DNA of 64,000 bases, taken from assembly GCA_014800735.1 (NCBI GenBank), contig JAAVFP010000018.1, positions 48,485-112,484 of the forward strand, read 5' to 3'. Within the stretch, counting starts at the first letter, position 1, and each line of letters starts with the position of its first letter. The notes below the pieces were generated by a model. It did no database searches and was not told the origin of the DNA. It saw only the letters and a list, made by a program, of their open reading frames with translations. Source of the stretch: Bacteroidales bacterium (GTDB lineage: Bacteria; Bacteroidota; Bacteroidia; Bacteroidales; Muribaculaceae). The position numbers and the translations under genes are program-made. Below, piece by piece: positions 1 to 8,300 of the stretch.

Positions 1-1
1 C

Positions 2-406
2 GCCGGATGTCGTCACGCCTGCCCCGGGTGCCACAATCAGCAGTCGTGGGATTTTGCAGGAGGACAGGATTACACAGTGGAAGATGTAATGAAAATCGTG
101 AGGTACAACGGTTTTCCTGTCACATTTTCAGGGGGCGACCCAATGTATCAGGCCGAAGCTATCCTACCCCTTGCTCGGCAACTGCATGCCGAAGGCTTTG
201 GTATCTGGTGCTACACGGGCTTCACGCTCGACGAACTGCTTGCGGACGGCGATGAAAATCAGCGGGCCGTCCTCAAGCTTCTTGACGTGCTTGTGGACGG
301 CCCGTTTGTGCAATCGCTCCGCGACACCGACCTGCGCTTTCGTGGTTCGTCCAATCAGCGCCTGATTGATGTCCGCACCCCTGATTTCAAGGAATGGGCG
401 GATTGA
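2..406 (+). CDS. nrdG: Anaerobic ribonucleotide reductase activating protein, 3' part (partial)
   Basis: The reading frame is open from the first bases of the window, so the start lies upstream. The visible part begins with CRHACPGCHN, the cysteine cluster (CxxxCxxC) that binds the 4Fe-4S cluster of a radical SAM activase. It continues with VTFSGGDPMYQ (the SAM-binding GGDP motif) and ends with a typical NrdG tail, DGPFVQSLRDTDLRF and GSSNQRLIDV. NrdG installs the glycyl radical on anaerobic class III ribonucleotide reductase NrdD, a cytoplasmic reaction expected in an obligate anaerobe. It is host DNA, convergent with the next gene, with only three bases between the stop codons. Confidence 0.93.
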   Translation, partial: AGCRHACPGCHNQQSWDFAGGQDYTVEDVMKIVRYNGFPVTFSGGDPMYQAEAILPLARQLHAEGFGIWCYTGFTLDELLADGDENQRAVLKLLDVLVDGPFVQSLRDTDLRFRGSSNQRLIDVRTPDFKEWAD

Positions 407-409
407 GGT

Positions 410-1207
410 TTATTTCTTGATATTCAGAAGTCGGAGGTTGTCAAGAACGGTATTCTGCCCCACTTGCTGAAGAAATTCGGCTTCGACCGGAGCCAACCCG
501 GCATTGAAATCCGTCTGGAAATGGCGGGGGAACATCGTTGCGTAGATTGTTACCGCGTTGAGGTAAGTTCCGGCCACAGCGGGGTGGAACGTATCCTGAT
601 TATAAAGGATAATATCGGGGCGCTCTTCCCGAACCTCGGCCCATGCCATGCCTACAGGAGCACAGATGGCATTGTTCTGGTAGGTCATTTCAAGATACGA
701 AGTTTTCAGTCGCTCCTGCATCCCCTCGAAAGTGTCGCAAAGAGGATAGCCCTCGCGCGGACGTATATTTCCGTATTTGTGTCCCCAAGTCATGTAGAAA
801 ACCACTTTGACGTCGGGGGTTCCGGCGTGGGCAAGGCTGTCAATAGTGTGAGCGTAGGGATACACCTCGCGCCTCACATAGTCGGTGTCGTAGGCAGGCA
901 GCGAGCTGTTCTCCTGCACCACCACATAGTCCCAGCCACCCTTTTTGAGCAGTTCGCCCAAACGGGGATTTTCAAGGTGTCCCTTCAGTCGCTCTCCGCC
1001 TTTTAGCACCTCGGTGTAAGCCATTTTCACGCCGTTTGTCTTGGCAATGTTCTGCACCATCGCCGGGAGATCGTTGAAGAAAGTGTAGCTGTTACCAATC
1101 CAGAGCACGCGCACGGAATCGCCCTCATTAGCCGCCGCGCGGCCTGCAAAAGCCGTCATAAGCATTAAAGCTGCGGCAAAAAAACGAATGATGTAATCTC
1201 TTTTCAT
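410..1207 (-). CDS. Secreted DUF4886 SGNH/GDSL-like hydrolase
   Basis: 265 residues. An N-terminal signal peptide (KR then a hydrophobic run to about residue 25, AAA cleavage region) implies export. The SGNH block I serine is in IGNSYTFFNDLP and the C-terminal catalytic pair is in DTFHP, the DUF4886 layout common in Bacteroidales. Family members are presumed esterases or carbohydrate deacetylases; the substrate is not visible here. A TAACTTTG -7 box lies 24 bases upstream of the start. It is host DNA flanking the insertion site. Confidence 0.85.
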   Translation of the reverse strand: MKRDYIIRFFAAALMLMTAFAGRAAANEGDSVRVLWIGNSYTFFNDLPAMVQNIAKTNGVKMAYTEVLKGGERLKGHLENPRLGELLKKGGWDYVVVQENSSLPAYDTDYVRREVYPYAHTIDSLAHAGTPDVKVVFYMTWGHKYGNIRPREGYPLCDTFEGMQERLKTSYLEMTYQNNAICAPVGMAWAEVREERPDIILYNQDTFHPAVAGTYLNAVTIYATMFPRHFQTDFNAGLAPVEAEFLQQVGQNTVLDNLRLLNIKK

Positions 1208-1230
1208 TGTTACTTAAGGTTATACATCGG

Positions 1231-1238
1231 CAAAGTTA
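1231..1238 (-). promoter_or_regulatory. -7 box of the DUF4886 gene
   Basis: On the minus strand this reads TAACTTTG, matching the Bacteroidales -7 consensus TAnnTTTG, 24 bases ahead of the ATG at 1207. I see no clear TTTG -33 element, so only the -7 box is called. Confidence 0.5.
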
Positions 1239-1290
1239 ATAAAAAATCAAGAATCACAACTCTCAACCGCACAAAAAAACGTAACAAGGC

Positions 1291-1321
1291 TTTGCACGTA
1301 CAAAAAAAATCACTAAATTTG
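1291..1321 (+). promoter_or_regulatory. tRNA-Thr promoter
   Basis: TTTG at 1291-1294, a 19-bp spacer, then TAAATTTG at 1314-1321. This is the standard Bacteroidales sigma-ABfr promoter arrangement, 18 bases before the first tRNA base. Confidence 0.75.
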
Positions 1322-1339
1322 CACTCACAAAAATCAAAT

Positions 1340-1412
1340 GCCGCAATAGCTCAGTTGGTAGAGCATTTCATTCGTAACGAAAAGGTCGTGGGTTCGAGTC
1401 CCACTCGCGGCT
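1340..1412 (+). tRNA. tRNA-Thr(CGT), phage integration target
   Basis: A 73-nt cloverleaf: 5' GCCGCAA, D-arm GCTCAGTTGGTAGAGC, anticodon loop TTCGTAA with anticodon CGT (reads ACG, threonine), T-loop TTCGAGT and 3' acceptor strand TCGCGGC. CCA is not encoded. Two mismatches are visible: A6 against C in the acceptor stem and A31 against C39 in the anticodon stem. The acceptor mismatch base lies in the part supplied by the integrated element, so it may be a mark of insertion. The gene is probably still functional because the element restores its 3' end. Confidence 0.85.
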
Positions 1413-1413
1413 C
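1393..1413 (+). repeat. attL core (tRNA 3' end)
   Basis: The last 20 or so bases of the tRNA, from the T-loop to the discriminator, recur at 63309-63329 with one difference (TTCGAGTCC here, TTCGAGTTC there). Together with the adjacent integrase gene this marks the left junction of the prophage. Confidence 0.85.
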
Positions 1414-1416
1414 CTG

Positions 1417-1448
1417 AAGGGAGATGGAAATATCTCCCTTTTTCTTTT
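1417..1448 (+). terminator. tRNA-Thr terminator carried by the element
   Basis: AAGGGAGAT and ATCTCCCTT form a stem with a short loop, followed by a T-rich run. A stem of the same design but different sequence follows attR at 63335-63363, so the element brings its own terminator with the tRNA 3' end. Confidence 0.75.
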
Positions 1449-1560
1449 AATAGTCAAGCACTTACGCTGTCAACCAACACTTTACATTTTCCTGGAGGGG
1501 CCCTGAAATAGGGCAATTTCTTCCGCTTTTTGTCCGCTGATTTCCGAAATATTCGGGGTC

Positions 1561-1614
1561 GGGGTTACTCGGGGTTACTATTTTTTTACCCCATTTTTGC
1601 CAATTGGTAACCCC
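1561..1614. repeat. Putative integrase arm-type sites, left end
   Basis: Two direct copies of GGGGTTACT at 1561-1569 and 1571-1579 (10-bp period) and one inverted copy, GGTAACCCC, at 1606-1614. They lie between attL and the integrase gene, where a tyrosine recombinase binds arm sites. The right end (63478-63531) has the same three-site geometry with a different motif (TTTGATAC). Confidence 0.6.
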
Positions 1615-1658
1615 GATTTAAAATCATTGATTTTGCTCAATATTGTAAAGTAAAAATA

Positions 1659-2768
1659 ATGGAAACAGATGTAAAGGTAAGACTGGTGTATAACCGAAAA
1701 AAGAATGCAACTCTTAGAACTGCCCCGGTGCCAAAAACGGGGGTGGTAGAAATTGTGGTGTCCGAAGGACGTAAGCGTCGACTGACTTCTACGGGTATAA
1801 AGCTATATCTGGACCAATGGAAGGATGGCATGGTGGTGAATCACGTTGATGCTGCTGATATGAATATAAAGCTCCGCAGGCTCTACGAGGAGGCTGTGCA
1901 GTCGGTGAACGATATGGGCCTGGCTGCTGTGGCCGACGCTCAGATGGGCAAGAAGGATTTCTGCGACTGGATGCAGGAGCAGATTGAGGACCGTACGGAT
2001 ATTGCCGAGATAACACGAAGCGCTCATTTACGCACGGTGGCGTATCTGAGGGAGTCGGGCCTGTTCCGCCGTTTCTCGGACCTGACGGAGCGTAATATCA
2101 CGCTATGGGACCAGCAGCTGAAGAAACGCCTGAATAAGCAGTCGGCCGTTCATGGCTACCACAAGCGCTTAAAGACGTACATTTCGCGTGCGATGCATCT
2201 GGGCCTGCTGAAGGAGAGCCCGTACAGGTTTGTGCGTGTTCCCAAGGGCAAGAGTGATGGCATTAAGTATCTGACGCCGGAGGAGCGCGACCGTGTGGAG
2301 GCGCTGGAGCTGACGGGCACGTTGGCTGTGGTGAGGGATATGTTTATCTTTGCGTGTTATACGGGGCTTGCGTACTGCGACCTGGTGAGGGTGAAGGATT
2401 GCGTGGTGCAGGAGCGCGGGGCGTGGATAATAGACAGTAGCCGGCTTAAGACGAATGTGCGCTACAAGCTGAAGGTGTTGCCGAAGGCGTTGGAGATTTT
2501 GGAGCGGTACGATTTTGATCTGAATCTGATGTCGAATCAGAAGTGTAACATGAATCTGAAGGCTATCCAGGCGATGGCGAAGATTCAGACGAACATGAGT
2601 ATGCACGTGGGGCGCCATACGTTCGCTACGTGGGCATTGTCGATGGGTGTACCGCTGCCGGTGGTGTCGAAGATGCTTGCGCATACGAATATTGTCACTA
2701 CGCAGATTTATGCCAGGGTGCTTCAAACCGAAGTTGAGAAAGGTTTTGACACACTTATGGGCTGTTGA
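1659..2768 (+). CDS. int: Tyrosine recombinase (phage integrase)
   Basis: 369 residues, full length for a Bacteroidetes site-specific integrase: N-terminal arm-binding region (1-100), SAM-like core-binding domain (about 100-200) and catalytic domain (200-369). Visible active-site residues are K264 (SRLKT), H316 and R319 (MHVGRHTFAT), H342 (LAHTNI) and the nucleophile Y351 (QIYARV). The first catalytic arginine is replaced: the motif is TGLAYCD, with alanine at the usual Arg position, as is known for several Bacteroidetes integrases of the IntDOT type. It should recombine attP with the tRNA-Thr 3' end. A terminator follows the gene directly, so it is a single transcription unit. Confidence 0.95.
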   Translation: METDVKVRLVYNRKKNATLRTAPVPKTGVVEIVVSEGRKRRLTSTGIKLYLDQWKDGMVVNHVDAADMNIKLRRLYEEAVQSVNDMGLAAVADAQMGKKDFCDWMQEQIEDRTDIAEITRSAHLRTVAYLRESGLFRRFSDLTERNITLWDQQLKKRLNKQSAVHGYHKRLKTYISRAMHLGLLKESPYRFVRVPKGKSDGIKYLTPEERDRVEALELTGTLAVVRDMFIFACYTGLAYCDLVRVKDCVVQERGAWIIDSSRLKTNVRYKLKVLPKALEILERYDFDLNLMSNQKCNMNLKAIQAMAKIQTNMSMHVGRHTFATWALSMGVPLPVVSKMLAHTNIVTTQIYARVLQTEVEKGFDTLMGC

Positions 2769-2773
2769 GTAAG

Positions 2774-2812
2774 CGGGCTCCGGATTAGGAATTTCCGGGG
2801 CCCGTTTTTTCT
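2774..2812 (+). terminator. Integrase terminator
   Basis: CGGGCTCCGGA and TCCGGGGCCCG pair over 11 positions (one G-T) around a 9-base loop, followed by TTTTTTCTTT. It begins six bases after the integrase stop codon. Confidence 0.85.
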
Positions 2813-3081
2813 TTACCTCCATTCTGCCGATTTCATAAAAAGATTGAGATGAGATTTATTTGGTTGTTGATGTCGGAGCGCGTGAGCGCGATGTTCGTTT
2901 TCTACATCATCAGAAAATATCTTCTTTAGATATTTTCTACTTCCTTATCCATATCCTTATCCTATTTCCTATTTCCCTATCCATTACGCGCGCACGCGAG
3001 TTTACGGTTTGCTTTGGGTGTGCTTTGATTTTGGTTTCGTTTTGGTTTGCGTGTGCTTTCGGTTTGGTTTTTGGAGGGTGC
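2813..3081. other. Non-coding stretch with a hairpin
   Basis: No convincing gene. It holds a 10-bp perfect inverted repeat at 2912-2938 (AGAAAATATC and GATATTTTCT, 7-base loop), a pyrimidine-rich run of TTCC/TATCC repeats at about 2938-2984, and a GT-rich run at about 3000-3080. A 78-codon open frame at 2860-3096 has biased, repetitive composition and no promoter, so I do not call it. Asymmetric pyrimidine and GT tracts next to a hairpin could belong to an origin or to attP accessory DNA, but nothing here proves it. Confidence 0.4.
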
Positions 3082-3120
3082 AAAAAAATGGTGTGACTAT
3101 CCGTCGCGGACGGTCACACC
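3082..3120 (-). terminator. Terminator of the 3194-3622 gene
   Basis: On the minus strand GGTGTGACC and the matching arm to CACACC form a long stem, with an inner CCGTC/GACGG pairing, followed directly by ATTTTTTTG. A strong intrinsic terminator 74 bases after the stop codon. Confidence 0.85.
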
Positions 3121-3193
3121 GGGGGTTGTAAAAATCATCGGTCTATGTAGTTAGGTTTGTTTGCACGGTTCTAAAGTAGACGAAATAGACGGA

Positions 3194-3622
3194 TTAGTCG
3201 TCGTCATCGTCGATGCCGCAGAGGGCGGCCAGGGTGTCCTCGATGGTTCGGGGGCCTACGTTGACTTCCATGTTTATGTCCTGGGATTTCATGCGCGGGG
3301 TGTGGAATTCGAGGATCTTGAGTTCGGCGGCGACACGCTCGGAGGGGTCGAGTGCGAGCATATCGGCTTCGAAGTCGGACATCTCCAGGGGTATGCCGTC
3401 GGCATCGGCCAGGGGAATCAGGTCGATTACTTTGCGGATGAGTCCGTCGGGGTCCTGCACGAGGCGCCCTCGTTGGATGAGCCGTGGCTGTCCGCTGACT
3501 TGGTCTATTTGCAGGCGGCGGGAGAAGTATTCGGTTGAGTGGTTGATGAGAATACCTTTTATGGGGTTGTTGCGGTTAGGCGTTCCTTTCTGTCGGCCGC
3601 CTGTCTTATATCCTTTTGCCAT
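3194..3622 (-). CDS. Small phage protein with KTGGRQKGTPN head, possible small terminase-like
   Basis: 142 residues from the ATG of MAKGYK. The basic N-terminus KTGGRQKGTPNRNN is a recurring opening in phage small terminase and packaging-associated proteins. The middle (about residues 70-115) is acidic and helical, and the tail is IDDDDD. I prefer this start to the one 17 codons upstream because the KTGGR head is where such proteins begin. It is transcribed alone from a minus-strand promoter that overlaps the late promoter of the next gene, and it ends at a strong terminator. A DNA-binding packaging role is inferred. The other terminase-small candidate at 29788-30204 is better placed. Confidence 0.55.
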   Translation of the reverse strand: MAKGYKTGGRQKGTPNRNNPIKGILINHSTEYFSRRLQIDQVSGQPRLIQRGRLVQDPDGLIRKVIDLIPLADADGIPLEMSDFEADMLALDPSERVAAELKILEFHTPRMKSQDINMEVNVGPRTIEDTLAALCGIDDDDD

Positions 3623-3655
3623 GGTGGTGCATTTTTTTGAGGGGGTGACACAACG

Positions 3656-3692
3656 GTTAAAAGTGGAATACAAAGATAGGGACTTAACTTAG
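3656..3692 (+). promoter_or_regulatory. Late promoter A (ejection genes)
   Basis: GTTAAAAG at 3656-3663, exactly 21 bp, then TAACTTAG at 3685-3692. The -33 part is preceded by ACACAACG, identical to promoter B at 30248-30284. It precedes the ATG at 3740. Confidence 0.65.
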
Positions 3693-3707
3693 CGGGATAA
3701 TTTTAAG
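3671..3707 (-). promoter_or_regulatory. Late-type promoter D (minus strand)
   Basis: Read on the minus strand: CTTAAAAT (plus 3700-3707), 21 bp, then TATCTTTG (plus 3671-3678). This is the same TTAAAA-N-TAnnTTTG layout as the plus-strand late promoters. It overlaps promoter A face to face and drives the gene ending at 3194. Confidence 0.55.
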
Positions 3708-3739
3708 TATTGTATTTCATATCATATAACCGCATTATT

Positions 3740-4237
3740 ATGGGACTTTTAGGAGGCATTATCGGAGGCGCAGCAGGAATTGCCGGCAGTATCTTCGGTG
3801 GCATCAGCGCGTCGAAGGCCATGAAGAAGGTGAAGAACAGCCTTAATGAGCAGAAGAGTGCTAACCGTGACTGGTTCGACCAGCGCTATAATGAGGACGC
3901 GACGCAGCGGGCCGATGCGCAGGCTATACTGACCAAGACGGAGGAAACTATCAAGGCGCGCAACCGTGCTGCCGCGGGCGCTGCTGCGATGATGGGTGGC
4001 ACGGAGGAGAGTGTGGCGGCCACGAAGGCGGCCAACTCCCAGGCTCAGGCCGAGGCTGCTGCGCAGATTGCAGTGAACGCAGACCGTCGCAAGGATGCAA
4101 TCGAGCAGCAGTATCAGCAGCGTGACGCCCAGTTGCAGAATGCACTCGATAATGTTGAAGTGAATAAGGCTCAGGCGGTGAGCCAGGCTATAGGCGGGGT
4201 TGCGTCGGCCGCAGGTAATATTACCGGTGCATTTTAA
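3740..4237 (+). CDS. Probable internal virion / ejection protein 1
   Basis: 165 residues. The start MGLLGGIIGGAAGIAG is a glycine/alanine hydrophobic helix of the kind found in podovirus ejection proteins and microvirus pilot proteins. The rest is Ala/Gln-rich and strongly predicted coiled coil (residues 35-140), and a second GGVASAAG segment lies near the end. I chose this ATG over one ten codons upstream because the glycine-rich helix is the natural N-terminus. It is first in a three-gene late unit with 4243 and 5368, directly behind promoter A. The role, membrane penetration during DNA ejection, is inferred from composition and neighbours. Confidence 0.65.
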   Translation: MGLLGGIIGGAAGIAGSIFGGISASKAMKKVKNSLNEQKSANRDWFDQRYNEDATQRADAQAILTKTEETIKARNRAAAGAAAMMGGTEESVAATKAANSQAQAEAAAQIAVNADRRKDAIEQQYQQRDAQLQNALDNVEVNKAQAVSQAIGGVASAAGNITGAF

Positions 4238-4242
4238 GTGCG

Positions 4243-5355
4243 ATGGGTATGATTGAGGATAAAATAAGTATGCCCTCCTCTACTCCGGGGTTTGCTCCTG
4301 AGATTGCGGGGGCGCCCGGGGCTTCATCGAAGCCGGTGGAAAAACCGGTGGAGAAGCCGGTTCAGGAGGAGGATTCGTCGCTTCGCTCCGAACACAGTGG
4401 GGATGATGAGCTGGTGGGCTATGACAAGCAGATAGCTGCACTGGAAGCTGCGGCCGCTCAATTAGCTCCTGAAACAGAGGAGCAACGCAAAAAGCGTGAG
4501 CGACAGGAGCGCTCTAAGAAGATTATTGCTGCGATGACGGATGGTGCTATGGCACTATCCAATCTCTATTTTACCACACAGTATGCTCCTAACTCTTACC
4601 AGCCTCAGCACTCGCAGTTGGGTAAGGTGAACGAGCATATCGAGGCCATGAAGGCGGAGCGACGTGCTGACGGCGACCGATACAATAATTACATACTGAG
4701 ATTGGGTGACTTACAAAATGCCAAGGCGCGGACGCTGCGGGAGATGCAGGCGCAGCATGAGGCTCAGAAGCTGGCAAGGGAGAAAGCGGCCCGCGAGGCT
4801 GCTTTGCATCCGTTTGCGATGGCGGAGGCTGAGGCCACGGCCAAGAGGCGGGAGCAGGAGGCGCTTTCGGCGCAGTATGCAGCGGAGTATGCCCCGGCCA
4901 TGCAGGAAGCTAAGTTGGCTACTGAGCATGAACGAGCCGGAGCACAGAAGGCCTCGGCGACGGCGTCGTATGCCAAGGCTGCGGCTGCGGGCGGTAATAG
5001 AACGGTGTACGGCCGCTTTGACGGGAAGGATTATTATAACAAGCGCGATTATGACAAGGCTGTGCTTGCGGCTGCCGATGAGTATAATAAACGGCATCCG
5101 CAGTCTAAGCTGGTGCAAGAGGTGGTGTACGATGATGAGGACATGACTAAGGGTGGGCAGAAATGGGTTAAGAGGCCTACGGAGTCGATTGCGACTACGT
5201 GGGAGGATTGGCACGGCGACCCCAAGGATTATGATACGGCAAAGATTGCATCGCAGCTTGAGCGCGCGCTCCAGGAGGAGCGGAATGGGCAAACCACAGG
5301 ACAGACGCCAGAAGGAGGCCAGGCGGCCGGATATAAGGACAGTCCCACAGCATAA
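4243..5355 (+). CDS. Probable internal virion / ejection protein 2
   Basis: 370 residues, unrecognised by family. A disordered Pro/Glu/Lys N-terminus with KPVEKPVEKPV repeats and one SSLRSEH element (residues about 45-51) is followed by a long charged coiled coil (about 65-235). The C-terminal region (about 250-345) is a small folded segment, YGRFDGKDYYNKRDYDKAV and WVKRPTESIATTWEDW. It starts five bases after the previous stop and ends 12 bases before the giant gene, so the three are co-transcribed. A structural partner of the giant ejected protein is the most likely role. Confidence 0.6.
   Translation: MGMIEDKISMPSSTPGFAPEIAGAPGASSKPVEKPVEKPVQEEDSSLRSEHSGDDELVGYDKQIAALEAAAAQLAPETEEQRKKRERQERSKKIIAAMTDGAMALSNLYFTTQYAPNSYQPQHSQLGKVNEHIEAMKAERRADGDRYNNYILRLGDLQNAKARTLREMQAQHEAQKLAREKAAREAALHPFAMAEAEATAKRREQEALSAQYAAEYAPAMQEAKLATEHERAGAQKASATASYAKAAAAGGNRTVYGRFDGKDYYNKRDYDKAVLAAADEYNKRHPQSKLVQEVVYDDEDMTKGGQKWVKRPTESIATTWEDWHGDPKDYDTAKIASQLERALQEERNGQTTGQTPEGGQAAGYKDSPTA
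4375..4403 (+). repeat. Palindromic SSLRSEH element, copy 1
   Basis: Reads SSLRSEH in ejection protein 2. Arms TCGTCGCTT and CAGTGGGGA, partly decayed, with 11 bp between. Family described in the findings. Confidence 0.8.
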
Positions 5356-5367
5356 AATTATAAATAA

Positions 5368-8300
5368 ATGGCACAAGATAAAATAAAAGCTCTCTATGAT
5401 ACATTTGTCAAAGAGGGATATAAAATGGAGAGTGAAACGGATTTCCGAAAGAATTTGACTGACCCTATCAAGCGTAGGAGAGCATATGATGCGCTTATAA
5501 AAGAAGGATATAATATGGAGGCTTTTGATGCCTTTGAAAATAACCTGGGATTTGGACAGATGTCGACGAAAAGGCTGACAGGGGCAAGAGAAGCAGTTTC
5601 TTCGATGCTGTTCGACGAGGACGTGAAACCTATTGCTGCGGCTGAGACGGGCGCAGCGCCTGAGCGTGCATGGGAGCCTACGGCGCAGGAGAAGCTTTTT
5701 CTTTCCTCGCTGCGCTCGGAACACGGTGAGGAGGCATCACAGGTTACGCCTGACACACAAGCAGCCGCTGCGAGGCCGTGGCAGACTGCTGAGCAGCGTG
5801 CGCTGACCGGGCAGTACATGAGCGATATGATGGCGGATTATAATGCGCAGTCGCGGCAGCGTGTGGAGCAGGTCGGGCGAATGACGGCCAGTGTTACGCC
5901 TGAGGGCCGGCAGAAGCAGAAGGCTGCCGAGATGCAGGCACGCCTGGCGGGCGCTCCGGTGAAGCTGCGTGGCCTGGTGAGCGACCAGGCTACGGAGGGC
6001 GATATTCCCGCTCAGGGACAAAAGGACGAACAGACACGATCGCGGCGCGGCCCGGTGGTCTATGACACGGTGCTTCAGGATGGCAAGCAGGTGACGCGAT
6101 GGCTTATGCCGGATGGCAGCCTGACAACGAATTTGGGCGAGGCTGAGCGTGAGGCTTACGGTGCCCGACGTGCGCGGCTGATGGATGAGTTCGTGGGCCG
6201 CATGCGTGAGAATGGCCTTGACCCCGCCAAGGAGGAGGATGTTGAGGCCCAGCAGCGCAAGGATAAACTTGGTGTCCTGGAGAGTCGGGTTGATGATCGG
6301 CTGGCCAGGAATGAGAAGAATATCCGTGAGATTCAGGATGCGCGGTCGGAGCGCTTCGATGAGTCGGCTAAGTGGGATGACAATGAGGGTTTCTGGGATA
6401 ATATCGCACGAATCCTGGGCGGGAGTGTGCGACGGAGCGTTGAGACTCAGCACCCGGTGAACCGCCCTGCTCATACCCTTACCGAGGAGGATAAGGATTT
6501 GCGTGTTCTGACGGCTGAGAACCAGGTGCTGGCAGAGGCGCGCAAGCTGCTTGATACGCGCAAGTTGAAGAAATCGGATGGCTTTATGGGCGGTTTCTGG
6601 AATTTGCGCAATAACCTGAGGAATATGGGCATGGGTGCCAAGCACACCCTGGGCGATGCGGACTTTTATGCCGGCGGTATAATGTCGCTGCAGAAAGCTA
6701 CGGAGCTGATGGCAATCGAGGATAAGCTCAAAAGCGGTGGTAAACTTTCGGACCGCGAGGCGGAGTTTGTGTATTCTACGATGCTGGGGCAGGATGTGGC
6801 CGCTAATGCAGATGTACCGAATGGCTACACGGCTGCTCAGGTGACGGTTGAAATGTTCCCGTTCATGGTTCAGATGGCAACGAACCCTGCTTCGGGGCTT
6901 AGCCGTGCACTGGTGAGGAAATACGGCAAGAACGGCCTGAAGAAGGTTGCACTGACTGTGGCGGGAGATGTGGCCGAATCGGCCGTACTGGCCAACACTA
7001 TGCAGGCACCGAAGGTTGCGGCTGACGCTATGGGACGTTATCAGGGCGATGCGGTTCAGGACGAGAACGGCAATATCAGTTTTGACGGCAGCCATAACTG
7101 GGCCAGCGCAATCGCCAAGGCCGAGGGTGCCGCTGTGATAGAGAATTATACTGAAATGCTGGGTAGCCATTTCGGCGTGATAACGGATAAGGCCGGACAG
7201 CTTCTGGGCAGCGGAGTCAGGAAGCTGGGTGGTGGCCAGGTTGTGGATGGCGTGAGCAAGCTTGTGACGCAGGTCCGGAGCACGGACTGGGCCAAGGCTA
7301 TCGGTAATATCGAAAGCCGCACCCGCTGGAGCGGAAGTGTGGGCGAGGTCCTGGAAGAGGAAGCGGGCATTGTGTTGAATTCGATGTTTGTGGGTGACAA
7401 CAAGATTTCGGATTTGTGGGACGCTGACGTGCAGACGGATATTGTTCTGGGCGTGGGATTGTTCGGCGGCTTTGTGTCGGGAGTGAAAAGTGCGGGTTAT
7501 CCGTTTGCCCGTGCCAAGGCGAAGAGCAATCTACGCAAGCGCGAGCAGGTGGCGGCTTATCGCTTCGGCGAGGATTGGGCACCGATGCGCGAGGCCATTG
7601 ACCAGGCCGAGGAGCCGGCACTGAATGAGACTGTGCGGACGCTAATCCGTGAGCGTGCAAATTCGCCTGAACAGGCACGAGCGATTATGGAGTACGCTCA
7701 CTCGCTGATGAACGCGCGCGGTTTTGAGCTTGCGGCCGCCAGTGCCAGGGCGGAAGGAGCCATAACGCCTGAGCAGCAGGAGGCGGAAGAATCCTATAAT
7801 GATGGTGCCGAGGTGTTCCAGCAATATTCCGAGACTACAACCGAAGCAAGCTCTCCTGGCGAGGCGGAGGCTCCTGTAGAGAATGCTCAAGAGGCAGCCG
7901 GGGCAGCCATGACCGAGATGCAGGCGATTTCGGCACGGTTTAAAGCTGCGAGTGAATACTGTGAGGAGGTTTTTCCGGAGGATACGGAGATGTATATGGC
8001 CCAGGTGAGGGAGAATCCGTGGGGTGTGCTCCAGGACCGCACTCTGACCGATGACCAGAGGGAGGCGGTGCTCTACTTCATCAATTCGAAGGCGGCGCTT
8101 GAGGGTATGCTGGATGCTTCCAACGAGGCTGCCGAGCAGAAGCGCGAGCAGGTGCGGATGGAGGTTGCACACCGTGTGCATCAGCAGCGCGGTGTGATTT
8201 TGCCTGCGACATTGAAGGTGGATGATAAGCCGGTGTATATTGTCAGCGGCGAGGTGGCCATGTTCCCCGACGGTAGCGGTGTGGATGTGGAGAGAACCAA

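Noticed and set aside
2860..3096. 78-codon plus-strand frame after the integrase
   Set aside because: Composition follows pyrimidine and GT tracts, ends inside a terminator hairpin, no promoter.
4711..5724. Minus-strand open frame spanning two late genes
   Set aside because: Arg/Leu-rich shadow that crosses the boundary between two real genes.
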